A stretch of DNA of 64,000 bases from Diphasiastrum complanatum (taxonomy: Eukaryota > Streptophyta > Lycopodiopsida > Lycopodiales > Lycopodiaceae). The notes under the pieces are model-generated. The model was not told the DNA's origin, made no database searches, and saw only the letters and a program-made list of their open reading frames with translations. The stretch spans positions 4,803,125-4,867,124 of the forward strand of contig CM055097.1 of NCBI GenBank assembly GCA_029204225.1. Direction: 5' to 3'. Shown in pieces: positions 1 through 11,950 of the stretch. The stretch's first letter is position 1. Each line of letters begins with the position of its first letter. The position numbers were made by a program, and so were the translations under genes.

Positions 1-479
1 AATTGTTTGAATGAATTGAAAAGTTGGTTAGTCTGGTGGAAAAATCAAATCCATAGATGCGAAAAATTTATTGTTACGGTATGAGTTGATTTATTTTGTT
101 GCTACGATATGTGTTTTCTAGTATGGTGATAGCTAGACAATTCCAAGTTGATGATTTACGAAGCTACAGTGGGAGATTTAGCAAACGCAATTTTGCAGAG
201 TGCACGGGAGAAGCTGGCCATTACATTGGTCAAGGTCCCACATTCCAAAATCTGCTAGAGAGAGTGCTCTCAAGAAGGAGATCCTCAATTATTGGTGCCC
301 CATTCTCTAAAAGAGTTGATGAATTTGTCGAACAAATTGATTTGACTAGGCAAGACCATGATGTTAATGCACCAATTCAAACTGTCAGCACCAATTCAAA
401 CTGTCAGACGCAAGAGGCTAGTACAACAATGGAGTGCTGAAAATGATAATATATCTCATCATCCAGATATAACACATGC
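1..479. other. left edge, possible upstream part of the SWIM gene
   Basis: A 114-codon open frame lies at 96-440 on the + strand. Its predicted product has no domain I recognise. It lies directly upstream of the SWIM remnant in the same orientation and could be an exon of that gene, but nothing in the sequence proves it. Confidence 0.25.
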
Positions 480-823
480 AAAGAGTATCCACAAAGAGTA
501 AATCCAATCCTCCAGGTTGCAGTCAATTTGGAACGTGGACAAACGAGACATAGATATGGCGTGTCAAAATCTGCTAAGGATCAAATGGAAAAGAGAATAT
601 CACTGAAGGAGAATTTACTAGAGGTGATCAAAGTACCTTCAGAACATAAGGAGCTATATATTCTTTAGACTTTTGATATCATTCAAACAGGTGTAACTTA
701 TCAGATCACAATTGGTAATCAGCCATCGTGCACATGTGCAGATTTTTCCTTGAACATGACCATGAAAAAATACATACCTTGCAAGCATATGTATTTTGTT
801 TTCTTGAATGTCAAGGGGCTGGA
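480..823 (+). pseudogene. SWIM zinc-finger gene remnant, 5' portion
   Basis: This is a coding remnant with a SWIM-type zinc finger: CxC at 729-737 (Cys-Thr-Cys followed by Ala-Asp-Phe) and CxH at 780-788 (Cys-Lys-His), with 14 residues between the two pairs. SWIM fingers bind zinc and are typical of MULE transposases, FAR1-like proteins and other plant nuclear proteins. The same frame reads upstream to about position 490 but is broken by a TAG at 666-668, so the copy looks dead unless that stop lies in an intron. A chromovirus (824-7249) interrupts the frame inside the Leu-Asp pair after the finger, and it resumes at 7255. The 114-codon frame at 96-440 upstream may belong to the same gene, but I do not recognise it. 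Confidence 0.6.
819..823. repeat. 5-bp target-site duplication CTGGA, left copy
   Basis: CTGGA directly precedes the 5' LTR (TGTTAC...). The same five bases directly follow the 3' LTR at 7250-7254. A 5-bp duplication is the normal mark of Ty3/gypsy integration and fixes both element boundaries. Confidence 0.9.
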
Positions 824-1905
824 TGTTACATACCTCTGTAACTAGCAGTACTTCAGACCCCTGAAAGTCCATTTAGTGTTGGGGGCTAAATGGCAAGGTA
901 CCCTTAGGACTAAGGGTATGTGCCCTTGGATAAGGACATGCAAGTGACTATACCTTAGTTGGAGGTATAGAGTCATTTGACCCTTGGATAAGGGATACCC
1001 TTAGTATTAAGGGTAGGTGTCTTAGATTAAGGTACTAGTGTCCTTGGTAATGGGCAGCTAGGTGTCTATGCCTTGGATGGAGGTATGGAACCTAGAGAGG
1101 TGCTAGAAAGTCATTGGATGACTATTTTTCTAAACCTTGGGCCTCAACCTTGAACCATATCTCTTTATTGGTCTAGGACCAAAGTATACTTGCACAACTT
1201 GGGCAATGGGACCTAGTAGGAGGGCGCCCTTCTAAAGTGTCCATTGAGTTCCCAACCCCCACAAGAAAGGCATTCAAAGAGTCATAGGTTATGGAAAGAG
1301 TCTCTTGACATTACATAAGCCTATGGAGGCTCTTGGAGATTCTTTAACTCCCCTAGGCTTCTCTCTCTCTCTCATTGGATGAGCATGGAACTCCATAGTG
1401 CATTGGAGGGGTCCATGGGCCATCTATATGAGGGTAGTAGGGCGCCCATTGGGAGGGGAGAGATCTATCTTGTTTGCTTTGGTTATGCTCTAGTGTTGCT
1501 ACTAGTGTGTAGAGTGCTTTCTTGTGGTAGTATGCTTGAGGTTTGGATCTTGCTTATGGTCTGGGACATAAGTAGGGTTTGGATCTTGAGAATGCTATGG
1601 AGTGTTGTGGTATGCTTGTGATTTGTTTATGGTTAGCAAGGGGGTGCTAGATAGGTCTTTCTTTGAGCTTGGATCTAGCTATGGTTGGGTGGTGAATACT
1701 TGAGGCCAGCTTGTTATCTATCTTTGTGTTTAAAGAGTAGGGACACGGGTGGAGGAGAGATCCTTGGAGGCTTGCAGATCCTTACTTGTAGGTGGAGGCA
1801 TCCTAGCTTGGAGTTGGGGAGCATCTTGAAGCTTGCAGGTTGCTTGGAGGACATTTGGAGGCTCTACCTTGGATTTGGAGGACTTCCTCACCTCTACTTG
1901 TAAAA
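824..1905 (+). repeat. 5' LTR of the chromovirus
   Basis: Starts TGTTACATAC and ends ...CTTGTAAAA, directly before the primer site. It matches 6169-7249 over its whole length. The right terminus is AA rather than the usual CA in both LTRs; the short inverted terminus TGTTAC/GTAAAA is therefore imperfect. The LTR contains a short CT tract near 1360. Confidence 0.92.
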
Positions 1906-1906
1906 G

Positions 1907-1918
1907 TGGTATCAGAGC
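1907..1918 (+). promoter_or_regulatory. primer binding site, tRNA-iMet
   Basis: TGGTATCAGAGC lies one base after the 5' LTR. This is the standard complement of the 3' end of plant initiator tRNA-Met and primes minus-strand DNA synthesis. Confidence 0.93.
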
Positions 1919-2547
1919 TAGACAAATGATGGTAACCTTTCTAAACTTCTTCAAGTTCTATTAAGATCATCAACTAAATTTTTTTTTGGGGAAGATTATA
2001 GGCTTTTCTAGTTGTAGGAAGCTTGTAGTTGAAGAACCCAACGAATCTAGTTCTATTTGGAAGAGAATAGTGATGCTTATAGAATTGTTTAGGGGCTGAT
2101 TTTTTATCATTTTAGAGAAGTTTTAAAGTGGGCTTTGGATTTTTAAAAGTTCTGAAAAAAGATTTGTGGGATGGGTAGAGGAAGTCTTCCTCTACATAAA
2201 CAAACTTTTTTTTGGCAAAAAGATTGATTCTAGCTATGTGTTTTGATCAAAACTCGTGTTTTTTTTGCATAAATGAAGTGTTTGAAGTTTTGATTTTCAT
2301 TTTGAAGTTCTGTTTTTCAGACCTGTAAATCTGAAAATCAGATCTGAAAAGTGAAGTTTTCATTCAAACTTCATTAGTTACACCTTTCTATCTCCTCTTT
2401 CATGAAGATGACAATGTAGGAAGGGAATGGTAGTGTAACTTAATGCTTTTTATTTGCATTGGATGTAACAATTGAAGCATTTCTATCATTCTAATTTGAG
2501 CACTTGTTGTTGTATTTGCATAATAGGAAAACACACAAGCAACCCCA

Positions 2548-3470
2548 ATGGATCAAACCAATGAAAATCCAACATTTGATCTATCAAACCCATCCAATGT
2601 GGCACAAACTCTTGAACTTTTATACCAACAAATTCAAGCCACTAATAATTAACTTCTTGAAACTAATTAAAGAAACCAAGACTTAGAGTCTAGGTTAGCC
2701 AATCAGAAGAAGCGTGTAGTTCCACCTCTTGTAAAAGTGTTTAAGGGGGAGAAGAAAGATAGGAACTTACAAGTGGTAAGTTCTTGGCTAAATGTTTGGA
2801 ACAAATACTTTGCCATGAACCAATTCCCTGAATCTGAAAAGTTATCCACTGTCACTATGTTCCTTGAAAGAGAGCCTTAGTTTGGTGAGATGACTTAGTT
2901 GCAAAGGGCAACCAACCTTGTACATGGGATGATTTTGGCAAGCTTTTCAGGGATTATTTTCTACCACTTTTAGATGACTATGAACACTTCCAAAAGTTGA
3001 GTCATCTAACCATGAATAAAGGTTTGGAACAATTTATTCAAGATTTTCATGAGTACCTGAATCCACTTTATAGTGATATTCTGCGTAAGGTACAAATGTT
3101 AATGTTTATTGATGGGTTACCAAAAGATTATCAAGTGAATGTTCGTAGGAACCATCCAAAAACCCTAGAAGATGCTTTTAGGGCTGCAAAATACTTTGAT
3201 GACACATCTAAGCCACCTAGGGGTCAACAGCCTAATAAGCAGAAAAAAAGGTTTTCAATTTAAGAGGTGGGATAGGGAAGCTGTTAGTGAAACACATCCC
3301 AATTCCAACAATCTTAAGAAAACCAAGAAAAACTTTAAAAACCATCAAGTGGCATTGATAAAGCTAAAGCTCGTAAGAAGAACCTGTGCTTCAAGTGCAA
3401 TGGCGAGGGTCACCTTGCACGAGATTGCGTCAAATAACCAGCTTCTACCTCAGGTAATCTATCTTGAAGT
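2548..3470 (+). pseudogene. chromovirus gag (broken)
   Basis: The nucleocapsid/capsid polyprotein begins at the ATG at 2548 (MDQTNEN...). It is broken after about 34 codons by a TAA and later by further stops and a shift. The capsid region is recognisable at about 2710-2960 and 2997-3263 (a Retrotrans_gag-like stretch ending in a basic, Pro/Gln-rich segment). A CCHC zinc knuckle sits in another frame at 3387-3428 (C-x2-C-x4-H-x4-C, starting CFKC). The usual aspartic protease does not follow. Confidence 0.8.
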
Positions 3471-3539
3471 AATGAGATGGATGTATTTTGTCCTTAGTTC
3501 TTTAGTCTTTGGACCTAATGACCTTAAGTGCATTAAAAG

Positions 3540-4640
3540 TAAAGAAATTGAACAAGGTAATCGTTAAGAATAGATATCCACTACCGTGGATGGATGACCT
3601 AATAGATTATCTTGGTGGTGCTGGGTACTTTACCAAGATAGATCTAAGGTCGGGATTCCATCAGATTCGCATTAAGACAAAAGATATACCAAAAACCAGG
3701 TTTTGAACTCGCTTTGGTCACTACAAATTTTTGTGTTGCCTTTTGGTTTGACCAATGCACCGGCAACTTTCCAATAGATGATGAACAATTTGTTCAGGCC
3801 ATATTTGAAAAGATTCATAGTGGTATTCTGAGATGATATCCTAGTGTTCAGTAAGACTTTGGCGGAACATAAAGAGCATCTTAGGATTGTCTTGGACATT
3901 CTAAGAAGGGAAAAGCTCTTTGCCAAGGAGTCTAAGTGTGATTTTTTTGCTAAGGAATTGTCCTACTTGGGGCATAAGATTTCCGAACGGGGGGTGGAGA
4001 TTGAGGCTGATCGTATCTAGAGGGTTATTGATTGGCCTATTCTCACTACAGTTCGAGAAATCAAGTCTTTCTTGGGGTTTGTGAGATTTTTCCGTCGGCA
4101 TATTTCCCAATTTGCTTGATTGACATTTCTCCTTACCCAGACCTTGAAAGGCTATAAGAAGTTAAGCCGGAGGGCTAAGAGTCCACTAGTGGTGTAGACA
4201 GAGGATATGAATGATTGTTTTGAGTTGCTTAAGAAAAGTGTCACTTCGGCACCAATACTAATCATTGGCGATCCTAATAAGACTTTTGTGGTTAGGACCG
4301 ATGCCAGTGATTATGCTATTGGAGCTGTTTTGATGCAGGATGGACATCTTGTGGCTTATGAAAGCAAGAAACTCAATCCTGTTCAGTCTAGGTATTGTAC
4401 TTATGAGAAGGAACTGTTTGCAATTGTTCATTCCTTGAAAATTTGGCGACATTATTTGTATGGAACCAGATTTGAAGTTTTGACGGATCATCAGACTCTT
4501 CGATATTTCTGTGATGCTATAGATTTAAAGGGGAGACAAACTAGATGGGCTGAGCTGATGCAAATCTTTGACTTTTCTGTACATTATTGTAAAGGAAGTC
4601 AAAATACTCTAGCGGATGCTTTGAGTTGGTTACTGGTTAT
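3540..4640 (+). pseudogene. chromovirus reverse transcriptase - RNase H (broken)
   Basis: RT starts in its middle: a KNRYPLP motif at about 3560, then the motif around [13 protein letters not shown] at about 3640-3675, followed by frame changes. The [10 protein letters not shown] motif lies at about 3740-3775. The catalytic YVDD-like motif is degenerate, with a stop directly before the DD near 3830. The connection region with SFLGF is at about 4065-4080. RNase H reads openly from 4207: the first Asp in RTDASDYAIGA (about 4297), Glu in YEKELFAI (about 4405), TDHQ (about 4485) and the NTLADALS end (about 4603). The fingers of RT and the protease are deleted. Confidence 0.88.
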
Positions 4641-5622
4641 TAATCAGTTGTGCTTTACTGTTATAGAACCGGAGTTGTTTCAGTCTCTTCAAGGACTATA
4701 TGTGTCCGATACTTTTTTTGGAAAGTATTGGCAACATTTACTTTCGGGGGTCAATTCAGGTTTGCAAGATTCCTCGAATCAGGAAACGACTAAAACAGAT
4801 TTCCTAATTCGAAACAGGATTTTGTTTCGTAAAAGAAAGGTGTGTGTACCGGAGAATGACACTGTAAGGGCCCAAATCTTGCATGAGTGTCATGATAGTC
4901 CATGCGCAAGACATCCGGGTACACGAAGAACACTCGATTTAGTTCGAAGGCAATTTTGGTGGCCTAAGATGAAAAGTCATGTAGAGGCCTATGTACTTAA
5001 ATGTACTAAGTGCCAGTTAAATAAAGTAGAGAGGCTAAAAGCTAGTGGCCTATTACATCCTTTAGATATTCCTACTGGAAAGTGGGACAATATATGGATT
5101 TTGTGGTCGGGCTTCCACGTACAGGGAAGGGCCATGATTCGGTTTGGATCATTATTGACAGACTTACGAAATTTGCTCAATTTATCCCAACGAAAACTAC
5201 TGTTAAAGCTTCAGAACTAGCTCAACTGTTTGTTGAGAAGCTTTTTCGACTTTACGGGCTGCCTTGCGATATTGTCAGTGACCGTGACCCAAAATTCATT
5301 GGGAATTTTTGGCAAGCAGTATTTGAAAAGTTGGAAACAACTTTAAGTTTGAGTTCTATAGATCATCCGGAATCAGACGGTCAAACGGAAAGGACCAATC
5401 AGATGATGGAGGATATGCTTCGAGCAAATGTGGACCATCGGCAGTCTAATTGGGAACAGTACCTTCCACTGGTGAAATTTGCATATAACAGTGCAAAACA
5501 TTCAGCGACCGAATTCAGCCCTTTCATGCTTATGCATGGTTTTCAACCTCGATCACCAATTAGTGTTGGCATGAGAAACCTACAAGTGCAAGCCGCAGCT
5601 GATTTCCTTGCGGATATGTAAG
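4640..5622 (+). pseudogene. chromovirus integrase (frameshifted)
   Basis: The HHCC zinc domain is intact at about 4880-5030 (HECH ... CTKC). A frameshift at about 5080-5100 moves the catalytic core to another frame (5082-5621). There the D,D,E residues can be placed: Asp in MDFVVGLP, Asp in SDRDPKF and Glu in TERTNQMMED. The core then stops at 5619. Integrase inserts the cDNA into host chromatin; this copy would need frame correction and is treated as dead. Confidence 0.88.
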
Positions 5623-5639
5623 AAATGTTATAGCTGGCT

Positions 5640-6158
5640 AAAGATAGCATAAGAAGTTCCCAAGACAGGGCAAGACACTATGTTGATCTATCTCGGAAGC
5701 ACAAGGTATTCACGGTCAACGACTGGGTATTTTTGAGAGTCTCTAGTCACTCTAGGGGCTCAAAAACTATTAAGTGTGCAAAGTTGGCGCCTAGGTATTG
5801 CGGTCCTTTTAAGGTTATTTAAGTGATAAACAAGGTCGCATACAAAGTAGACCTTCCGGCTAACGTTGGAATTCATCATGTTTTCCACGTTAGTAAGTTG
5901 AAGCCCTCGTTGGGGGTTGGGGAGACCCTGGTCCCTGTGGAAGATCTAGTGGAACCTCTTTGTGATGAGTCCGTGAGTGGACCACCTGACCCCGAGGCGA
6001 TTGTTAATAGCCGACAGAGAACTCTACGAAGTAGAGTGCTTCGGAAATTTTTAGACAGGTGGAGGGGCAAATTAGAAGAGGAGGATACCTGGGAAAAGGA
6101 GGCCGATCTCCAGAAGAATTTTCCAAATTTTTCCCTACAAAGAAAAATTAAAGTTTAG
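5640..6158 (+). pseudogene. chromovirus integrase C-terminus and chromodomain
   Basis: A GPF/GPY module lies at about 5780-5820 and is interrupted by a stop. It leads into an open 111-codon frame (5823-6158) with the HPVFHVSKLKP-type motif (here GIHHVFHVSKLKP). A chromodomain follows at about 5990-6140, ending in EDTWEKEADLQKNFPNF. The Trp-Glu-Lys-Glu-x-Asp-Leu signature is typical of chromoviral chromodomains, which guide integration to marked chromatin. Confidence 0.88.
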
Positions 6159-6168
6159 GGGGAAGGAA
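6154..6168 (+). promoter_or_regulatory. polypurine tract
   Basis: TTTAGGGGGAAGGAA directly before the TGTTAC start of the 3' LTR. It primes plus-strand DNA synthesis. Confidence 0.9.
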
Positions 6169-7249
6169 TGTTACATACCTATGTAACTAGCAGTACTTCA
6201 GACCCCTAATAGTCCATTTGGTGTTGGGGGCTAAATGGCAAGGTACCCTTATGATTAAGGGTATGTGCCCTTGGATAAGGACAGACAAGTGACTATACCT
6301 TAGTTGGAGGTTTGGAGTCACGTGACCCTTGGATAAGGGGTACCCTTAGTATTAAGGGTAGGTGCCTTAGATTAAGGTACTAGTGTCCTTGGTTAAGGGC
6401 AAGTAGGTGTCTATGCCTTGGATGGAGGTATGGACCTAGAGAGTTGTTAGAAAGTCATTGGACGACTATTTTTCTAAACCTTGGGCCTCAACCTTGAACC
6501 ATATCACTTTATTGGTCTAGGACCAAAGCATACTTGCACAACTTGGGCAATGGGACCTAGTAGGAGGGCGCCCTTCTAAAGTGTCCATTGAGTTCCCAAC
6601 TCCCACAAGAAAGGCATTCAAAGAGTCATAGGTTATGGAAGGAGTCTCTTGACATTCCATAAGCCTATGGAGGCTCTTGGAGATTCTTTAACTCCCCTAG
6701 GCTTCTCTCTCTCTCTCATTGGATGAGCATGGAACTCCATAGTGCATTGGAGGGGTCCATGGGCCATCTATATGAGGGTAGTAGGGCGCCCATTGGGAGG
6801 GGAGAGATCTCTCTTGTTTGCTTTGGTTATGCTCTAGTGTTGCTACTAGTGTGTAGAGTGCTTTCTTGTGGTAGTATGCTTGAGGTTTGGACCTTGCTTA
6901 TGGTATGGGACATAAGTAGGGTTTGGATCTTGAGAATGCTATGGAGTGTTGTGATATGCTTGTGATTTGTTTATGGTTAGCAAGGGTTTGCTAGATAGGC
7001 CTTGCTTGGAGCTTGGATCTAGCTATGGTTGGGTGGTGAATACTTGAGGCCAGCTTATTATCTATCCTTGTGTTTAAAGAGTAAGGACACAGGTGGAGGA
7101 GAGATCCTTGGAGGCTTGCAGATCCTTACTTGTAGGTGGAGGCATCCTAGCTTGGAGTTGGGGAGCATCTTGAAGCTTGCAGGTTGCTTGGAGGACATTT
7201 GGAGGCTCTATCTTGGATTTGGAGGACTTCCTCACCTCTACTTATAAAA
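6169..7249 (+). repeat. 3' LTR of the chromovirus
   Basis: The 1081-bp partner of the 5' LTR. It begins TGTTACATAC and ends ...CTTATAAAA. It shares the unusual AA terminus and is followed by the CTGGA duplication. Confidence 0.92.
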
Positions 7250-7254
7250 CTGGA
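7250..7254. repeat. 5-bp target-site duplication CTGGA, right copy
   Basis: Right-hand copy of the duplication, directly after the ...TATAAAA end of the 3' LTR. It pairs with 819-823. Confidence 0.9.
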
Positions 7255-7345
7255 TGTAAATGAAAATATGTTCATGCATCAACCTGTCCTGACACTGCAA
7301 GATCTTTTTCATATCTTTGCTTTGCCCTCAAAGGGTTTGGCCTAG
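7255..7345 (+). pseudogene. SWIM zinc-finger gene remnant, 3' portion
   Basis: Joining position 823 to 7255, with one copy of the 5-bp target duplication removed, restores a continuous frame: the split Asp codon (GA + T) is completed and about 29 further codons follow to a TAG at 7343-7345. This links the piece to the SWIM remnant left of the LTR retrotransposon and shows that the retrotransposon landed in a former coding exon. No other domain is visible. Confidence 0.5.
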
Positions 7346-10300
7346 GACATCCTAAAGCTAGTTCTTCAAATGTCCATACCCTTTTTTTTGGGGCATAATT
7401 AAAGTGGACACTGATATCTTTTTTGGCTTGCAACCACTTCGAGAGCTTTCTAATATGTCTATTCCACGTGTTCAAGATTTTACAAACAAATATGATTTTC
7501 CTAAGAACTCTATTGTGAATGGGAGTGTGGCCCTATGTGAATATTGTGGCCCTATGTGGTTTTTGCATTGTTTCCTAGTAACATGTTTTTTTCTTTTGTG
7601 TTTTTTTATTCTGGCTATCTAAAAATCCAAGATAAAAAAACTCGTAGAACTTGCAAATATGTATTCGCAAGTCCCCATTATTTTCATTCATCAACTCAAG
7701 CCCTAAAAATGAATGCCAAGTAAAAATCAACAACCATCAGTTGTTGCAACCATCATCGATCAACATCAATTGCAAATTAATGATTAGTCACTGAAAATTT
7801 TGCTACCACCAATTTTGGCTTGCTAAATATGTCACACATTACATTGACAAGGAAAAGCAAGTAGAAAAGATATTTCTCAATTACATCATTCACAAAGATC
7901 TAGAAAACTATTACAGAGAGCATATGCTTTTATATCTACCATTTGTTGGATTGAGCAAAATTTGAAAACAAACAACCAATCATGGCATGATGCTTTTTAC
8001 CAAAACATACAAATTATATCACACAATAAAATAGAACTCAATTATGACTACAAGAAAACCCAAAACATTGACATCAATTGGAACCATTTTGAAAATCATC
8101 AAGACATTATTCAAAACATAATGACTACTAGATTTTCCTCAAAAACTACCATTACCCAACAACATCAGCACCAAGTAGAACATCACAAACACTATACTGA
8201 ATATCAAAGATTATCATTCAAAATTAAGAACACTAAACAATGCACAAAGATTAATCTACGATTACATAATGCATAGAAAGAAAGTCAATCTACAAAAAAA
8301 GTTAACTTTTTCTCACAGGAGGAGCTATAGCACATGAATAACATTCACACTACTTTTGATAGTACAAGGTTTACTAAGACACTATTGTAAATAAATAAAT
8401 ATAGATATTACATTGCCAAAAGCATTACTTGTGGCTTACATAGGAAAAGTAGCTTACAATATGGAAGGTTGCCAGAAATACAAGGTTATATAAGCCGACA
8501 CATATACTCCACAAAGCCACAACATTTAACACCAACATTATTGTAACTCAACGAGGAACATGATGCCACATGCACATAAAAGCTATGCAACAACATCCAA
8601 AAGCAACATCAAATTGTTATTGCCCCAGAAATATTCCTACAACTATAATAGGTGACCTAAATATTGATATTCTAAAGCCCATCACCTGCTCAACAACTTC
8701 AACATTTCATGTCCTTTGGACTTCAAGACTTCTACTACAACATGAAAAGCCACCAGACACAATATCATCAAAGAACCATTGGACTCATAAACCAAAACCA
8801 AGTTCCCTTATAAACTACTTCAACTTATTAAATCTACTCATGAACTTCAACAAATTGTGATTACGTGAATGTCACTAGTGATAACTTAGATAGCTTGCAT
8901 CTCTCACAAAAATGCGAATAAGTACAACTATGTAAACCTCCAACAAAATAAAACAGAAGAAAATACAAGATTTTTCTTTTTCAATTCAACAATTTCACTA
9001 TCATGGCGACTCCTTGTGCATCAAATAACCATTCAGCTCACAAACTAGTAGCACATTCCTTATAAATTACTTAAGCTTATCAAACCTAGTCGCAAAATTA
9101 AATATCAATATCATTATCATAGACATGTTTCAAGAACAAAATATTAAATTCATTTGGTGATAATTCATGCTATCTATGTTTACACATTCTTTTGCTGCTC
9201 TTTGTGGCCTACTTTCCTTCAATGTTACAAGGCCAAGAAGTCCATCTAAGTAAGAAGGGGCCTAAGAGTTAATATATTGTTGCGAGGAGAAAGAATAAAT
9301 ACAATCCTGTTAAGACTAATTCATATACATGCATTGGAAGGAAGTATATTTGAAATATACGTTGGATCTCCAAAAGCCTTTTACGTTCCCTTAGGTCCCT
9401 CTGCAATTTTTGTCTTTGCATAGCATCATTGCATGTAATTTGTAGGCAAATTGGTGCTTTGTGGAAGTGACACAACTTTTTCTAGCATTTCCCTAGCTCA
9501 TGTCATAACTTCCATTCCTAATGAATGGAGATGATTTTAAGGTCCTCATGTTGGAAAGTCACCCACAAAGTCAGTGTTAAGTGATATCACGTTTTAATAG
9601 TCACAATATCAAACTTTATTATTATCTATTAAGTTTTAAATGTTTAGCTATTATTGTGCTATTATGTCACGATGACCTTCCACTAATGTTGAAATTGTTG
9701 GACTAACTAAAACAAAGAACATCATCACAATCCATAAAACATTTGCTTGTAAAAGTTAAGTTGAACTCTCAAAATTTTGCTAGACTATTCTTGTACATTT
9801 TTGTAATCTTCACAAAAAGTCAAAATACGACAATATGATATGGCAAAGCCTTTGTGGTACAATACACACTGTTCTTGTCGTTGCTCATTTTTAAGTTCTT
9901 GTCATTGCCCATTTTTTTTATGCCACGTATTCACTGCTTGACATCTAGCCACTAAGCTCATGATGTGCACTTCTTTAGAATTACAAGGCCCCGTATTTAG
10001 TTGATTAAGGTTCTTGAATAGATTTATTGCTTTTGTCATCATACTAGCTATCTAAAATTAAGGACAAACTTTATTACTTGGAGCATATTAATTGGCAAAT
10101 GTTTTGAATGGGATGATTTAGAAGTCAATGTTTTTATATTTATTAGCTGAAAGATTGTTTAAGTAGCTCATATGGTGATAAAAGCCATCATTATAGAAGG
10201 TGACAACAAGGTTTTGTAAGAAGAAGTAAGAAGAAAGTCCAAAAGACTAGGATATATTTGGTTGGGATAACTTTGTTGTGCACTTTTAAAAAAGATAAAA

Positions 10301-10639
10301 ATAAGTGCAAAAAAACATTTTAAAATGAATATTTTGACTAAAACTTATTAAATGAATGACACATCATCTTCCAGAGAACCTTTTTGATAACCAACCTAGG
10401 TCTTAGCAAAGATAAAAAAATTTCAACTTTGTGACACATTGATTTACAGCCCTTAAAAAAGCAAACTATATTGGAGGAAAAGAGAAGCGTTCGAGAAAGC
10501 GAGCAAAGTTTAAGAATGGAAATGCATCTTTTTTTAACAATCGGCATCATGAAAATTTTGATGATCCGAAAACTCCAAAAGGGTTTCTGGAACACTGAAA
10601 AAGAGGTTTTCAAATTTTTGTTTTCTAGACTTTGGGCGA

Positions 10640-10640
<1 letters not shown>
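7346..10640. other. AT-rich intergenic DNA, no gene seen
   Basis: I see no domain, RNA gene or clear repeat here. The short open frames at 7404-7622, 7962-8276, 8570-8860 and 9269-9475 have low-complexity or unremarkable composition and no recognisable motif. Confidence 0.5.
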
Positions 10641-11383
<743 letters not shown>

Positions 11384-11559
11384 CAATGATCTCTCGTTTA
11401 AGGGGTCGACTCTCTAGAATTTGGTGTAAATATTTGCATATGTGATATGCAGTGTTTGCTTTTTCAAGGAGATGCCTGGAGATGCAGGCATCTCCTCATA
11501 TGAAATTCATGCATTTTTTATTTTATTTTATGTGCACCTTCCATTTTTCGGAAGGAGCA

Positions 11560-11950
11560 CATATTTTTTTTACTGATTTTACATGCATATTTCATTTGGA
11601 AGGTGTGTGTAACAAAAACTAAAAAAAAAACTAAAAATGAACATTGCAATAAGGAAGGGCCCATTCCTCGGCCCCTTTTGCCACTACCCTCTAGCAGAGG
11701 CACCTCGGAGCAGGACTTTCCCCCGTGGAAATAGTGCTTAAGAAAATCGGCAAGGTACAAGAATGAAATCGACATAATTCTCCAAAACCAACATCATAAT
11801 ATCTTTGACGATTTTTTTATGTAAGCATATAAACTATCACTTAGCAATAGTCTTCATGAAGTCAAGAGGTTTTAAAATTTGTAGGTTTTTTGAGCATAAC
11901 TCAATAGATATCTCCCGAGCACTATGTGAAACACTCCGATTTATGATTAA
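11560..11950. repeat. dispersed repeat, copy 1 (A-rich, GC block, TTTTTTAT tail)
   Basis: An A-rich stretch (about 11610-11640) is followed by a GC block containing CCTCGGAGCAGGAC and then TTCCCCC (11700-11732). A segment at 11740-11950 (GAATGAAATCGACATAAT... ATCTTTGACGATTTTTTTAT... CCCGAGCACT) resembles 15860-16022. The GC block is shared with 14890-15020. This looks like a non-autonomous repeat family; I cannot name it. Confidence 0.5.

Larger units (their letters stand above)
824..7249 (+). mobile_element. Ty3/gypsy chromovirus, full-length but defective
   Basis: A 6426-bp LTR retrotransposon with two LTRs of about 1.08 kb, a tRNA-iMet primer site, a gag with a zinc knuckle, RT, RNase H, integrase and a C-terminal chromodomain, a polypurine tract and a CTGGA target duplication. 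RT before integrase places it in Ty3/gypsy, and the chromodomain makes it a chromovirus. It cannot be autonomous: gag and pol carry several stops and frameshifts, and the protease with the N-terminal part of RT is missing between the zinc knuckle (ends 3428) and the RT motif near 3560. The LTRs differ by about twenty bases in their first 330 bp and fewer after that, so the insertion is not very recent. It splits a SWIM-finger gene. Confidence 0.93.
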
